Source of the DNA: Crocodylus rhombifer
Taxonomy: Eukaryota; Chordata; Crocodylia; Crocodylidae
Direction of reading: 5' to 3'
NCBI GenBank assembly: GCA_038503035.1
Contig: JAVSML010024013.1
Location: 1-64,000, forward strand
DNA: 64,000 nucleotides
The position numbers and the translations under genes were made by a program. The notes below the pieces were generated by a model. That model ran no database searches. It saw nothing but the letters and a program-made list of their open reading frames with translations, and was not told the DNA's origin. Shown one piece after another: positions 34,209 through 45,753 of this stretch (position 1 is its first letter; the number at the start of each line of letters is the position of its first letter).

Positions 34209-35644
34209 AGATTCACAGAACTTCAGGGCTGGAAGTGGACTTTTGAGATGATTGGTTTCAGCCCCACTGGTCTGCACAGGAAAGACTGCTAGGGTCAAAC
34301 AACTCCAGCAATGTGTGTGTCCATTCTCCTTTTGAAAGTCTCCAGGGTATGTCTCTGCACTACCTCTGCTTGGGTCTATTCCAGAGTCTGGTCACATGAA
34401 CCGTGAAGTAGGGGTGTGCAAAGCATTGGTCTCTGATTTAATTCAGAGAAGATTTGGCCCGATTTGGAGGCAGAATCACCAAATCTGAATCAAATTGGGA
34501 GACCAAAAAAACCCCACTAAATCAATTCAGAGCCTCCGAATCAATTCGAAAAAGATTTCAAAAAAAGATTTAAAAATTCAGAAGGCAGTCTTTCAGGGGA
34601 ACAGAAACTGAGAAGAGGGAGGGAGAGTAGGAGGGGAAAGGTTGATATCTGTAGCTGCCCAGTGACTGTGATCTTTCCCTGAGTCCCCTTCCAATCAGAG
34701 TGCTCTCGGGGAAGGATGTAGAAACAGCACATAAGCCTCTGCCTGCAGCCTTTCTGTCCCTTGTGTGAACTGTTTCTGCCTGAGCACTGGGAAGGCCTCC
34801 TGTTACAGGCTGCCATCCCTGCTGTTTTTATCCTGCTGTGCCTTAAGACACACACAACATCACACGTCACGAGTTTGGCTTTCAGAAGCTTGAGGTGCAG
34901 TTTCCGAGAAACCCCTGCAACTATCTCCTTGAAATGTGGCAGGCTTCATGGTCTCAGAAGGGGCTACCATACCTTCTGTTTTCACCCCACTGCACCGTAA
35001 CACACACACAAAGTCACACGTCACAAGTTTTGTTTGTCAGCACAATGAGGTGCAGTTTCCCAGAAACCCCTGCACCCAACTCCTTGAACCTTGGCAGGCT
35101 TCGTGCTCTCAGAAGGGGCTACCATCCCTACTGTTTTCATCTAAATCTGCCAAAAAATGACAAAGTTATAGGTATTTCAATGATTCCCCATTATAGTCTA
35201 CGGCGAATCACCAAATCGCTCCAAATCAGCACCGCATCTTCCGAAGCTGATTCAGCCAAATTGATTTGGGACACTGACCCAAATCTCTGAATTGAATCAC
35301 TGTCCTCCACATAGGCCAAATCCAAATCCAAATCCAAATTGACTACTTCCCTATTCGCACAGGCTTAACATGAAGAAATTTTTCCTTATCTCCAGGCTAA
35401 AACCTTCTTCTAGGAGTTTATGACCATTGCTCCTGGGTTTCCTCTTGGGTGCTTTGGTGAACAGTTGTTCACCTAGCCCCTAATGCTCTCCCCTGATATG
35501 TTTGTAAGCTGCCACCAAATCCCCCTGAAGTCTTCTCTTTTCTAGGCTGAACAGTCCCATATATGCCAACCTTGCCTTGTATGATTTGCTCTTCAGGCCT
35601 GTAATCATACGAGTGGTTCTTCTCTGGACTCTCTCAAGTCCTGG
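34209..35644 (-). mobile_element. CR1 LINE 3' part, split by a hAT-like element
   Basis: The CR1 3' end is at 34209 (cagattcacagaacttcagg). The right half (35368-35644) continues with gaagaaatttttccttatct, ccattgctcctgggtttcct and gtggttcttctctggactct. Both halves read as one minus-strand CR1 ORF2 tail once the insertion at 34409-35367 is ignored. The frame is broken. Confidence 0.85.
34409..35367. mobile_element. GATTC-rich hAT-like element, copy 3 (959 bp)
   Basis: Left end TAGGGGTGTGCAAAGC; right end ATTCGCACAGGCTTA. Target duplications ccgtgaag (34401-34408) and acatgaag (35368-35375) match in 6 of 8 bases and interrupt CR1 sequence. The interior holds a tandem duplication with a 154-bp period (cacacgtcac at 34861 and again at 35015) and a partial third copy upstream. 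It is non-coding. Confidence 0.82.
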
Positions 35645-35645
35645 A

Positions 35646-37305
35646 TGCACAAAATAAGGGTAAAGTTAGCAATCTGCTCATGTAGATTTCCCAAATACAG
35701 GTTTCCCAGTTAAGGTTATGTCAATCATTGCACTTCAGTGATGCCAAAGCTTTGAAAGCCCCAGCCAAAAAACATTTTTTAAAGTATTAACATTGAGAAT
35801 ACATATCAGTATGCGACTATATGTACAGAACACCATGGTTAGTAAATAAAAATAAAATTTTTAATAAACTAAAAATACAGTGAAATGGAGAATTAATGCT
35901 GGAAGAATGAGAATCCAAAGTGAAAGTGATCAGATTAATTTGACTCTGCCTTTTCCAATCAAGTGCTGAATATATGCACCAAACAAAACAGGCTTTAGAC
36001 CTGATTACATGTCTATGTGCATCTTCTCTGAAGTGTTTTTTTCAGTATCATGTTACTGAGAGTCCACTGTTTGGGCCTGTAATGAAAAGTAACCAAGCTG
36101 TTTGTCTAGTCAGGAGTATCTTCCGTTGTTCTGTTTTTCTTTTCCTTTTGATGCTGCATTGTGACAAAGATGGCTGGAATTCACCCCTTGCTTTGGGCTA
36201 GGTCATGGTAATAGTATTAAGACCTTAGTAAACTGTGGTGTTGTGGAACAAATATGATTAAAAAGAAGAGAACACTTCTTAAAGCTACCTAATTGCAAGA
36301 GGAAGCTTGGTGTGCTACCTGTCTCCTTCAGAGTGCAGTTTCTTCTCTTACTGTTTGTGAATGTGGAGGGGAAGAAGGGCTGTGGCTGCAGCTAGTTCCT
36401 GATCCTTTATTTATTTATGGGTGAATTGATTTTAATTAGAGCAGCTCCTCTACTTCCCTGAAGTGTAACTTCTGGTTGCCCATTCAGTAGCAACCACAGT
36501 TCAGCATTTTAGGTCTAAAAGTAAAGTTTTCTAGTTTTTAAGGTCATCAATTAACTGAAACTTCTTGTTCTGGGTGAGTGAAATAGCTTGAGTTAATGAT
36601 TTCCTCTGAGTATCCATCTATGGTACTTTTATGGCACCCTTATTACAGTATCTGAGTGCTTCATGTTCTTTGCTCTATTTATCCTCCCAACACCCATGTG
36701 AGATTGGGGAGTCCTATTACCTCATTAGACATCTGGAGGACGTAAGCATCAAAAGATTAAAGCCCAGATGTACAATGGCATTTAGGTGCCTACCTCCTGT
36801 TGCAATTAATCTGAGTCCAAATCATTTCTACATCTCCAGTGCACAGATCTGGAATGATGTACCATTGCTATATTTTCCATATTCAAGTCTGTAATGATAC
36901 CTGCACTAGGTAAGGTGTGCATGTCGGGGCGGTGGGGAGAGGAATCGGAGGGGTTATGTTTGGGGTATTGGAAAAGTTAATTCAGCTGTAATTATTATAA
37001 AGCAGCTACCATATGAAAATATCCCTGAGCTTCTACTTTACTATGAAATAGCAAAGCTGTCTTGGAACTGAACATTTAGGACAGGCTGTGCAATGATGTA
37101 TAACAGTCTCAGGCATTGAGCCTTTCAGGACTAACACATAGTTTCACAGACTTTTGCTTTCACAGATTAATACTGGTTGAAGCTGTTTCTCATCTGACAC
37201 CATCTTTTTGCATTTCTCCTTTAGAGACAGATAAATAGAAAATGTAGCAGATATAACGTGCATCATGCATTGTTACGATCTGCCTTAATTTATTCCACCT
37301 GTTTT
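35646..37305. other. unannotated intronic DNA
   Basis: No repeat or exon was identified between the CR1 and the exon at 37344. Confidence 0.5.
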
Positions 37306-37307
37306 AT

Positions 37308-37333
37308 AACTTTATTTATTTATTTATTTATTG
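37308..37333. repeat. TTTA microsatellite next to a splice acceptor
   Basis: About six TTTA units end roughly 10 bp before the acceptor of the CACNA2D3 exon at 37344. The tract therefore lies where the branch point and polypyrimidine tract are expected. Confidence 0.9.
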
Positions 37334-37343
37334 GTTTTCACAG

Positions 37344-37477
37344 GGTTTTTTACTCAGATTTCTACCCTAGCCGATGTACAGGAAAATGTCATGGAATATC
37401 TCCATGTTCTTAGCCGTCCAAAAGTGATTGACCAGGAGCATGATGTGGTATGGACTGAGGCATATATTGACAGCACT
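37344..37477 (+). CDS. CACNA2D3: CACNA2D3 exon (post-VWA segment)
   Basis: This 134-nt coding exon begins with the last two bases of a glycine codon and ends on a full codon (ACT), so the next intron is phase 0. It encodes [20 protein letters not shown], then [14 protein letters not shown] and [11 protein letters not shown]. This is the stretch that follows the VWA domain and precedes the Cache-like region of alpha-2/delta-3. I see no difference from the mammalian protein as I recall it, which is strong evidence of purifying selection. The acceptor is ttttcacag and the donor gtaagt is canonical. A TTTA microsatellite ends about 10 bp before the acceptor. The following exon, expected to start with LPQAQKL, is not in the window. 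Confidence 0.96.
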
Positions 37478-37499
37478 GTAAGTCCACATGAGAAAATAT

Positions 37500-38690
37500 T
37501 TCATATATGCTCACAGCACAAAATGAGGATTTAGAATCAAAGGTCTTTTTGTGGATAACAATGTTAGTTGTGAATTTGATTTCCATTATCTGAATGTGCC
37601 CCTGCACAGATTTTGACTTCTGTATGGTTTGCATTAACTAACTCCAGGTAAAGCACTTAGGAAGTATTTACATTTTCAAATAACTTAGCAATTAGAAGAT
37701 AAAGCCTAATATGCAGTGCCATCACTGTCTTTATGACCATCAGATGTGTAGTTTGTTTGTCAGGAAGTGGAGTATAGATTACCAACTCTGAGTAATCATT
37801 GTTGTTTCCAAATGCTTTTCAAAATAGGTAAATAAAATTATATCAAATTACAGTCTTCCAGCAATCATTAATATGTCTATTGTGAAAATTAGACCAATGG
37901 CCATATGACTACTGTAATGCTTTACAGAGAAAGATATTGAAATGCTGCACAAATTAACATTTAAAACAAGACAAGCATATTGTCCCGATGGAATCTGGTG
38001 ACTTTTTACCTTATTGTTGTATAATTTTTAGTTTAAAGCTTTGGGAACAGTTAGATTCAATGCACATTTTCTATTTTGGACAGAAACAGCATACTGTTTT
38101 TAGAATATATTTTGGTAAGTTGCATCTGATCTTTGATTTCAGTAGTTCTATCAAGATTTCTTTTTATCTTTTCTTTTTTCTTTTCCTCATGTGCCTAATT
38201 AGGAATAACAAACTATTACATATATTGTTCATGCACCTGGAGTTGTAACATATTCTTAATTTAGTGCAAATATTTAGTGCTGTATATTGATTATGAATAA
38301 TAGAAAATTACAGGTCATAATCAGCAAAAATCATTTATTGTTTTAACTGTTTTTTCAACCCTCATAAGAACAGGGCAAGCTGAGAGAACCCCAGCAGGTG
38401 AGCTCAAACTCACTTTTTCTTTAAAGAAAAAAAAGGTTTAAACTTTGCCAGAATGCGACACCTCCAGCAAATTTAAATTCAAATCAAAAGAAATTCTTCC
38501 TGAAAAAGAAATAATTACAAATGCTATTTTATTTCAGTCTTAGATTTACTTAAGTCTTTCCTTTTTTATTCCTTATAAGTTGTGGTGTTGGATCAAATAA
38601 TGGAAAACAAATATGAACTACAGTTACTGTGGAGAAACAAAACCTCATTTGGAAATGTTGTCCTGGAGGGAATTCACTTATTTCATATTT
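37500..38690. other. unannotated intronic DNA
   Basis: AT-rich intron following the second exon; nothing recognised. Confidence 0.5.
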
Positions 38691-38691
38691 C

Positions 38692-38722
38692 CTGTTTGTT
38701 TGTTTGTTTGTTTCTTTGTTTG
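38692..38722. repeat. TTTG microsatellite
   Basis: Seven to eight TTTG units, one of them changed to TTTC. Confidence 0.9.
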
Positions 38723-39388
38723 AGGCAGATTTATTCCTAAGTAGTACTTAAAAAGCATGGGTTAATCCATACTCTCCCTCATCCTCTTTTCACTGAACCA
38801 GAAGGCAAAAATACTTATTTTTACAGTCCCTTTATTCAAAATGTTTTTTGAAAAGGTAGAATTTAAATTTGTGCCTTTTTGGTTCTTGTGCATTTCTTGC
38901 TTTCTTTCATATACTTTAAGTAATCACTAGTCTTGTTTGACATGTCCATTAACATTTCCTCTTTGAATTTCTGACAGTTTTTTGGGAAAACTCTCTATAA
39001 ATGATATCTTGGAGGTCAACTCTGATTCTCATGTTTGTCACTCTAAACTTGGATAAAACTGCTGTTTTTTCTCTTTTCCTTTCTTTCAACAAAATCTGGT
39101 TCAAAATGCTGTTGTTGAATAAATTTTATGTTGTACACTCTAGTCCCCATTTCTTTCATGATTTGAGAGGAGAAAAACTGGAAAGATTAGCTTAAAGTTC
39201 AGTACTACTCCTCTAGATAAATAGAGATGAGTGGAAAGCATTGCATATAATGGATAACCAGGAAGAAGTATGTTGGTAGCAGTGGCACTGGGTTTATGAG
39301 CTAGATACCTTGTTCTGGGCAGACCCAAACCCTCAGACTGATCACAACCTCTCCATTTGATAATAGGCAAATTTTATTGATATACAGT
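38723..39388. other. unannotated intronic DNA
   Basis: AT-rich; nothing recognised. Confidence 0.5.
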
Positions 39389-39993
39389 TGTGGCAGGGCA
39401 CTTTTGGGTACCAGTTTCCTGGTGAGGGGAGAGGGGCAGAGTCAGCCCAGAGGCTGGTCACCATCCAGATGAGGGTCGAGGAGGGCCCTAGAGGCTGTGT
39501 GCCAGCCAGTCAGGGAATGAAAGTAGGCAAGCCTAATGGCCTACGTGGTTGCCTGAGGGAGCAGGGCAGGTTAGGTGTGACCCAGTGAGGGGCAGTGTGC
39601 AAGAAGCCCAGTGAGAGAGGACAGATTAGAATAGGCTCCAGTGGGGGGGGAGAGGGACTCTATAACTGTGACCCCAAATAGGGGTCCCCAAATGTGACCC
39701 CAAATAGGGGACCCCAAATGTGAAAGGCCCAACAATGGAGTTTGGCCTGGCCTCAAGCCGGAGCTATAATAATAAACTGGATCCATCTGCAAGGCATGGG
39801 ATATGATAAGGGAAGGTCAGAGTCATGTATAGAGGTCTCTGGCATCGGGGAGTTAAAAATGGGCATTCTCCTGCATTCTGCACCAGTTTGACAAAACAGC
39901 AAGTCATGACAGGTGAGACTGGGTGAACTGCCCCATATAGACAGGTGGGTGGGCCAATGCTGAGACCTGGCCTTTAGTTGGCCCCCTGTCACA
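39389..39993 (+). mobile_element. solo LTR (endogenous retrovirus type), 605 bp
   Basis: It starts TGTGGCAGGGCAC and ends CCCCCTGTCACA. Perfect 5-bp target duplications acagt flank it (39384-39388 and 39994-39998). A TATAA box (39661-39665) and an AATAAA signal (39771-39776) are in the right order and spacing for U3-R, which gives the + orientation. A 26-bp tandem repeat (39669-39720) lies between them. No internal genes are present. Confidence 0.85.
39669..39720. repeat. 26-bp tandem duplication in the LTR
   Basis: Two units of tgaccccaaataggggtccc + caaatg; the second differs by one base (t to a). Confidence 0.92.
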
Positions 39994-39998
39994 ACAGT

Positions 39999-40795
39999 AA
40001 TGGCAGATAAGAAATATATAAACTATTCTATATCTACCAGGGCTTAAAGGGTCAAGGTATGTCTGGCCAGTAGGCAAGCTTCGCTCTGAAGTTCTCTCTT
40101 GCATATCAGATGTCAGCAGCCCAGAGATTGGAGGCTGGGGCCCATTTGCCACCCCTCCTCCCCAACCGGCAGGGTGGGTAAGGGAGGCTGGTGGTGTGCC
40201 CTCAGTCCATGGTGGCCCTGGGTTTCCCTCTCAGGGACCCTTTACTGCTCTGAAATCCTTCCTTTTTTTATTCTTTGCCTCTTCTGATGACTCTTCATCT
40301 TTGGGCATTGCTGATCAGTTTCCCTGTGGTCATCATACTATCCACATTCTGTCATGTCAGCATATTCCTTTGTTTCACAAACCTATCACATGCACACATC
40401 CTAATTTGGGCTTTACCAGTTTCTCCTAATTTGGTCCATCTACCAAAACTGGAAATCCCAAGGGCTCTGGAGCTGGGCACTGTGACCCAGCCAACGTGGC
40501 AGAGACCCTTATCTCTGTTATGGAACAGTGTGGTATATGTGTTCAATTTCCTAACCTGTGTGTCTGCTTCCTGCTTGCCTGTGTCAGACACAGTGGACCT
40601 TGAAAACACTATCACAAACAGTCTTTTAGAAATCAGTTAACCCTTGCCATTGCCCTGGACCATTGTTCTACTGCATATCTACTTTTACCTACAAGCCAGT
40701 TCCTGAAAGCAAACCTCTAAATACCATTTTCTAGCCATCAGGTAGTAAATAGGTAGTCAGTTTAGTAGGTAGTAAGTGAATGAAAGGAAGTTCAT
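39999..40795. other. unannotated intronic DNA
   Basis: No assigned repeat. An imperfect ggtagtaaat-type tandem lies at about 40740-40778. Confidence 0.45.
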
Positions 40796-40800
40796 TTTCA

Positions 40801-41128
40801 TAAAGTTTGTCACTGAAGTGCTGAACTCATTGCCACCAGATGCTGTGGAAGCTGATGGTTTAGCCAGATTCAAAAAGGGATTGGACACATTCTTGAAGGA
40901 AAGGGGCATTAGTAACTATTGAACAGGGAGTAATGAATACAGCATTTGAATTAGAATTTCCTAGACCTTATAAGTTAGAGGCTGCAAGTGAGAGAGGAGC
41001 AGTGCAAAAATTCCTTATGATACCCAATTCACTCTCCCTTTCAGCATCTACCCTCTGCTCCTGTCACAGGATACTAAGCAAGATGGACCTGTGGTCTGAC
41101 CCAATAAATGGCAATTCTTATGTTCTTA
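40801..41128 (+). mobile_element. CR1/L3-like LINE 3' end
   Basis: Landmarks are actcattgccaccagatgct, gattcaaaaagggattggac and the terminus ggacctgtggtctgaccca followed by ggcaattcttatgttctt. This is the 3' end of an older CR1/L3-type LINE, distinct from the CR1 copies with tatgattcta tails. Confidence 0.8.
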
Positions 41129-43941
41129 GTATATACTAAGTAAATGCAGTATATACATGGGAAGACTAGGGGGAGCTTAGAGAAGTCTGGAAGAGAACAT
41201 AGGAAAAATATATATGTTATTTATTTACATTTTGGAAGGTCATGGGATTTCTAATAAGGATTGGGGCCCTATGGGGCTGGGTGGTACAGGGAAGAATTTA
41301 AAAGTAGAAGAATGGGCTCAGTTATAAATACCTTTATTTTTTCCCCCAAAATAATCAGAGAGATTGTACAGGAAACATGTAAACCAAACCCTGGTGAAAC
41401 AGCAGTTGTCAAGGACTTTCTGTGTGCCCCAGAACAAAAGCTCTGTGTAAGTCTCAGACCCAGTGTCTTGGTCCTGCTAATATGCTTCCCCTGGTCACTA
41501 CAGGTGCTCAGGTTGTACCTAAAGCTCTGCCTACATATTGCTTTATATGCCTGATCATAAGAAACCAATTGGAATGCTTCATTTAATTAGGGGTGAATTA
41601 AGAAGTGAGAGAGAGTGTCCAGTTTAATTTTTGAAAATGAACTGGTTTAGGTATTAGCTGTTGACTGCCAGTGCAAGAGAGGATAGTTTGGGAAGATGGG
41701 TGGACAGTCTCCCACTCAGAGTTATAATTATAGCAATTATTTATTGCCCAGGGTAGGGGGTGCTAGAAAGCCATGGTGTAGTTTCCCTCTGTACATTGGT
41801 GTCTGAGACCAGTGCCCTGCTCACCTTACACTACTTCTTGCACTCCAGTGATCCTTGGTCATAACAATGGTCCCTTCAGGCCAAAGATAATTAGAGAGAA
41901 ATTAGAGTAGGTCTACTAAGAACTTATGTACAGCAGGAATGTGGAGGGACAAAGGTGGCCTTTCCTGTATGTGTAAAAAGATAAAAAAGCGGAAGTGGTA
42001 CCTCAGAGTTTTCATTTTAAGAAAGAGCCTGATAGTGAAATTTGGCCAATCCATGCCTTTGTCAGTTTTTTATGATGAAAAATGGTGTTCAAAATGTTTA
42101 AAGTGCATAAGTATAATACTTTGCCTGCAGTTCCTTGGTTGCTGAGCCTTCTAAGCTTGGCTAGCAGCACTTTGTTTGGCTGGCTGCAATAGAAAGAGCT
42201 TCTTAGTTTTCAGACCAAAAGTAAAAAAGTTGGACTGTTAACTGAAGAATGTTTTTCTTTTTTTTAAGTGTAAATTTTTAATTTTTGTTGGGATACTGGT
42301 TGTATTAGGACTGCTTTCCGTTATTCAAATGTGAAGAGAAACTACTTCTCCGTGGTATGCTTAGGACCTATGCCATTCCTGGAAACTATCCTTGTTCTTG
42401 AAGAATGGAAGAACAGAGGGGTACTGGAGTTCCAGCTGGAACCAATATAAGGAATGCTAGAGGGAGGGACTAGGAGAAGAATAGAGAAAAAGTTTTAAAA
42501 TATTCAGTTTCCTACCTTTTTTCCCCTTTGCCTGAGACTTAAAAGAGGTAGGCTTATTACGGCAGAGTTTCATATAGCTCTGGTGATCCAGCATTACTAT
42601 CAATATATTCCCTCTTTGCAACCAAGCAGGGGTTTTCATTTTCATGCTTTTGCATATTGCTTTCTTGCTTTTTATCATGTAATGGGACTTTTCAGGCCTA
42701 TGATAAGAGGTACATAATCAGTAATTTGAAACATTTCTTCACTGGGGTACCACTAGCTAGGGGTGTTGAAAATGCTAGACTTTGTGTCACCATTACAAAA
42801 ATCATCATTTTGAATTGTGCCCATCAGAGCTCTGAATTGGGAGTGGCCAGAAATGACAATATTCTTTCAGACTTCGCTCAAAAAATGACTTTTTCTTCAA
42901 ACTAATCTGTATCTTCTTAAGAGAACAAAATGAGGAGTCTTTCCTGGTGGCATATGCAAGACATTAGGCTATTATTAGCTTTCTGCTTTTTCAGTAAAAC
43001 AATTAATATTTTTGTCACAGAAACCAGGTACGTACCACAAACCCATGATAGTGTACCTGCATCACGTGGAGTATTGCTAAGCGATCTGTGACATATGGCC
43101 TTGTCTGATTATTGTTTCATGTTACACTTAGCACATGTTGTATTTAAGTTATAGTAAACCTTATGGGTGTTTGCAGTTGTCCCCCCATCCCCCAACCACT
43201 ACAAAATGGCACTTTACTTTAAACTCATCGTGTTCCTCTACCAAACACAAAAGGCAGCACATTACTTCAGCCCAGTTTGCTTGGTGCCTGTAAAGATCCA
43301 ACACTTTGGTAGGGCTTTTATAGCACTTTTTTCTAATAGCTGACTGAATCATCTGCAGCTAAAAGGGCCAAAAAGCCACACTGAAGCACTCAGTCTTTAC
43401 AGATGCTGCAGAGCCAGCCTGAAGTAATGCACTGCTTCTTCCAGTAAAGTGTGTGAGGGGGAGGGGTTTGTTTATTAACATCCGTAAGCAGCCTATAATA
43501 ATATGGCTTAGAGAGTTTTTGACCAGTTGCATGGTAATGCTTACTGCGATTTAAACACAGAATGTGGTACTCCACTGGAGTCCTGAATTTTTTGGTCTCA
43601 GCCCTGGGATCCCACTGGAGCTGGTTCCAGACATTGGTGGGGTCCCATGGCTCAGACCTAAAATAGGCTGGGATCTCAAAATCAGCTGGGATCACACCAG
43701 AACTGGTTTAAGGCTCCAATGCAGTAAGGAGGCTGGGAACTGAACTAACAGCAATTTATTGAGCTTTCATTTTGGAGCATAAAATGTCAGTATTTTAAAA
43801 ATGTACTCTGCCTCCAAGTCATCACAAGCTAGACAGCTTGAGTCCATGTGGATATGTATGAGTAGGATTCTCTAAGTTCTCTCAATCCTTTATTTATATT
43901 ACTCTTTCCTCCTTAGTCGCACACAGTTCTATGACTTATAG
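41129..43941. other. unannotated intronic DNA
   Basis: No exon or assigned repeat. Open frames of 70-100 codons here have no recognisable domain. Confidence 0.45.
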
Positions 43942-44150
43942 CAAGGGTTGGCAACCTATGGCCCACAGAGCACTGGCTTCAGCATTTGGCAGCAGGGGGT
44001 CTCCCTGAATTGTACTGCAGTTGGGTGATGGAGGCTTCAGTGGAAGGGGAGTTCTGCCTGTACCATGCTGCTTTCAGTCTACCACAGCGTAGCAGCAGGA
44101 AAAAGCAGCATCAGTGGCTGTGTCCTAGCGTCTGCCCACCTCCGATCTGA
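43942..44150 (+). mobile_element. hAT-like MITE, left end
   Basis: It starts CAAGGGTTGGCAACCTATGG, the common terminus of hAT MITEs in amniotes. The right end was not found, so the extent is approximate. Confidence 0.4.
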
Positions 44151-45158
44151 GCTAGGTCATTGCAATCTTCTCCTGTAAACCCCAAAGTTCAAATTCTGGA
44201 TTCAGTTCAATGGAGTGCTTAAATTGTAGATACAAAATTGCAGCTGCTGGCCTTCTAGCCCTTCCTTCCTTACACTGTGTTTGGTACTTACAATGGAGAC
44301 CTTGAGCCCAGGAAATGCCAGCAATGATTTCACAGTTCTCTATGGCTCTAAATACTGTTCTCTATAACATTAATTGTTTTAAATCCCGTTCTCTATGGCA
44401 TATATCTGTTCCATCCAAAGTTCTATCTTTACTTCTCAGAAGAAAAAACAAATAGCCTTCAAACCAGTTCCTAGAAGGACTTTGTTTTGTATGGCACAAG
44501 GAAACCTTGTTTTTCAAGATGCAAAGGATGCATCCTAGGGTGTTGCTTAAGAACACAATGTAGACAGCTTTGTAAGAAGTTACAATGAATGACGTTGACA
44601 AGGCAGGCTGGTTTGTGGCTTAAGCTGATTGTGGATGATCTAAAGATGAGCCTTAGATCTGAGTCTTGACATGTCCTAAATACCATCTAACAGCTGTGAA
44701 AAGAATATGTATACACAATCCACAAATTTGATTTGATGCTAGTTTTATCGTGAAAACTCACAAGAGTCTAAGCTGTTTTATTTTTAGTCCCACACTTCTG
44801 CTATGGCTCCTGCTCTCCCTGTGCTGTACTTACTTCTCCGACTGTAGTTTCTGTATGCTCCCCTGCATGCATTTATCTCTTCTTATTCCTAGTGGCTTTG
44901 TATTCAAGATTAATGGGCAATGAACCCTCCAAAATACTGACCTGAAAGTCACTTTCCTTCTCTACCTCCTCTGAGCTTCTGGCCTTTATGCAAAGGGATT
45001 ATATTGCCTGTTCCTTATATCAAGGACCTTTCTGAAAGTCACCATTGTGAAGCTTTAGCAAACTGCTAGGGAAGGGTCCCTGCTATCCTTTAGCAGAGAG
45101 AGGTATTTAACCATATTAGTCTGGAGTCAAGCAGAAGGCACAGAAATTGCACCTTTAT
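44151..45158. other. unannotated intronic DNA
   Basis: Nothing recognised. Confidence 0.45.
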
Positions 45159-45589
45159 AGGTAAAGACCTACTGAATCCTCAGTAGAAGTGGGGTGTGCC
45201 ATGGTTCCTGTAATCTTGGAGTTTCCCCTATGTGCCCCCTCCACCACTGATTGGCAGAGGGGCCCTGCTGCTCCCCACTTCCCACTTGCTTCTGATTGGT
45301 GGAAGTGAAAACTTCAGTTTCAAATATGGCACCATTTTTTCCTCCCTACTTGTCAGCAGCAAGCAGCGGGGCTGTCAGGGCCCCTCGGACAATCAGCAGT
45401 GGGAGGCAAAAAGAGTTTCATATTTAAAGCGGCACTTTTAACTTCCCCACCAACTATGAGCAAGTAGGAAGCAGTGGGGCACCTCTGCTAATCAGCAGCA
45501 GGGGGAAAGGAGGGCCACATGTGGAAACCTGCAAAATTAAAGAAGTCACTGTGCACCCCACTTCCACTGTGAATTCAGTAGGTCCCTAT
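45159..45589. mobile_element. MITE family C, copy 2 (~431 bp)
   Basis: It starts AGGTAAAGACCTACTGAATCC and ends GAATTCAGTAGGTCCCTA, an inverted repeat. The interior matches 5351-5758 in the same order, including the shared tail gcaccccacttccactgtg. Flanks tttat on both sides hint at an AT-rich duplication. Confidence 0.75.
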
Positions 45590-45753
45590 TTATGGGTTAA
45601 ATAAATCAGGGATATATAGTATAGGCTTTGTAAATAGATTTTAGGACTCCTACAGATAAATGGCACTGCTAGAGGCACACGTACAGTCCCCCAGTCTGTC
45701 AGGATATTTATGACAGACATTGATGTCTGCTTCATCCATAGTTGTTCTCTCAT

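Larger units (their letters stand above)
21693..37343 (+). other. CACNA2D3: CACNA2D3 intron (complete, 15,651 bp)
   Basis: This is the only complete intron in the window. It is a phase 1 intron with donor gttggt and acceptor ttggttttcacag. It contains two MITEs, a nested CR1/LTR/CR1 block, further MITEs and a split CR1. No additional exon is needed, because the two flanking exons join directly in the known alpha-2/delta-3 protein order. Confidence 0.9.

Noticed and set aside
44170..44200. tRNA-like B-box (gttcaaattc)
   Set aside because: No A-box, cloverleaf or SINE tail nearby.
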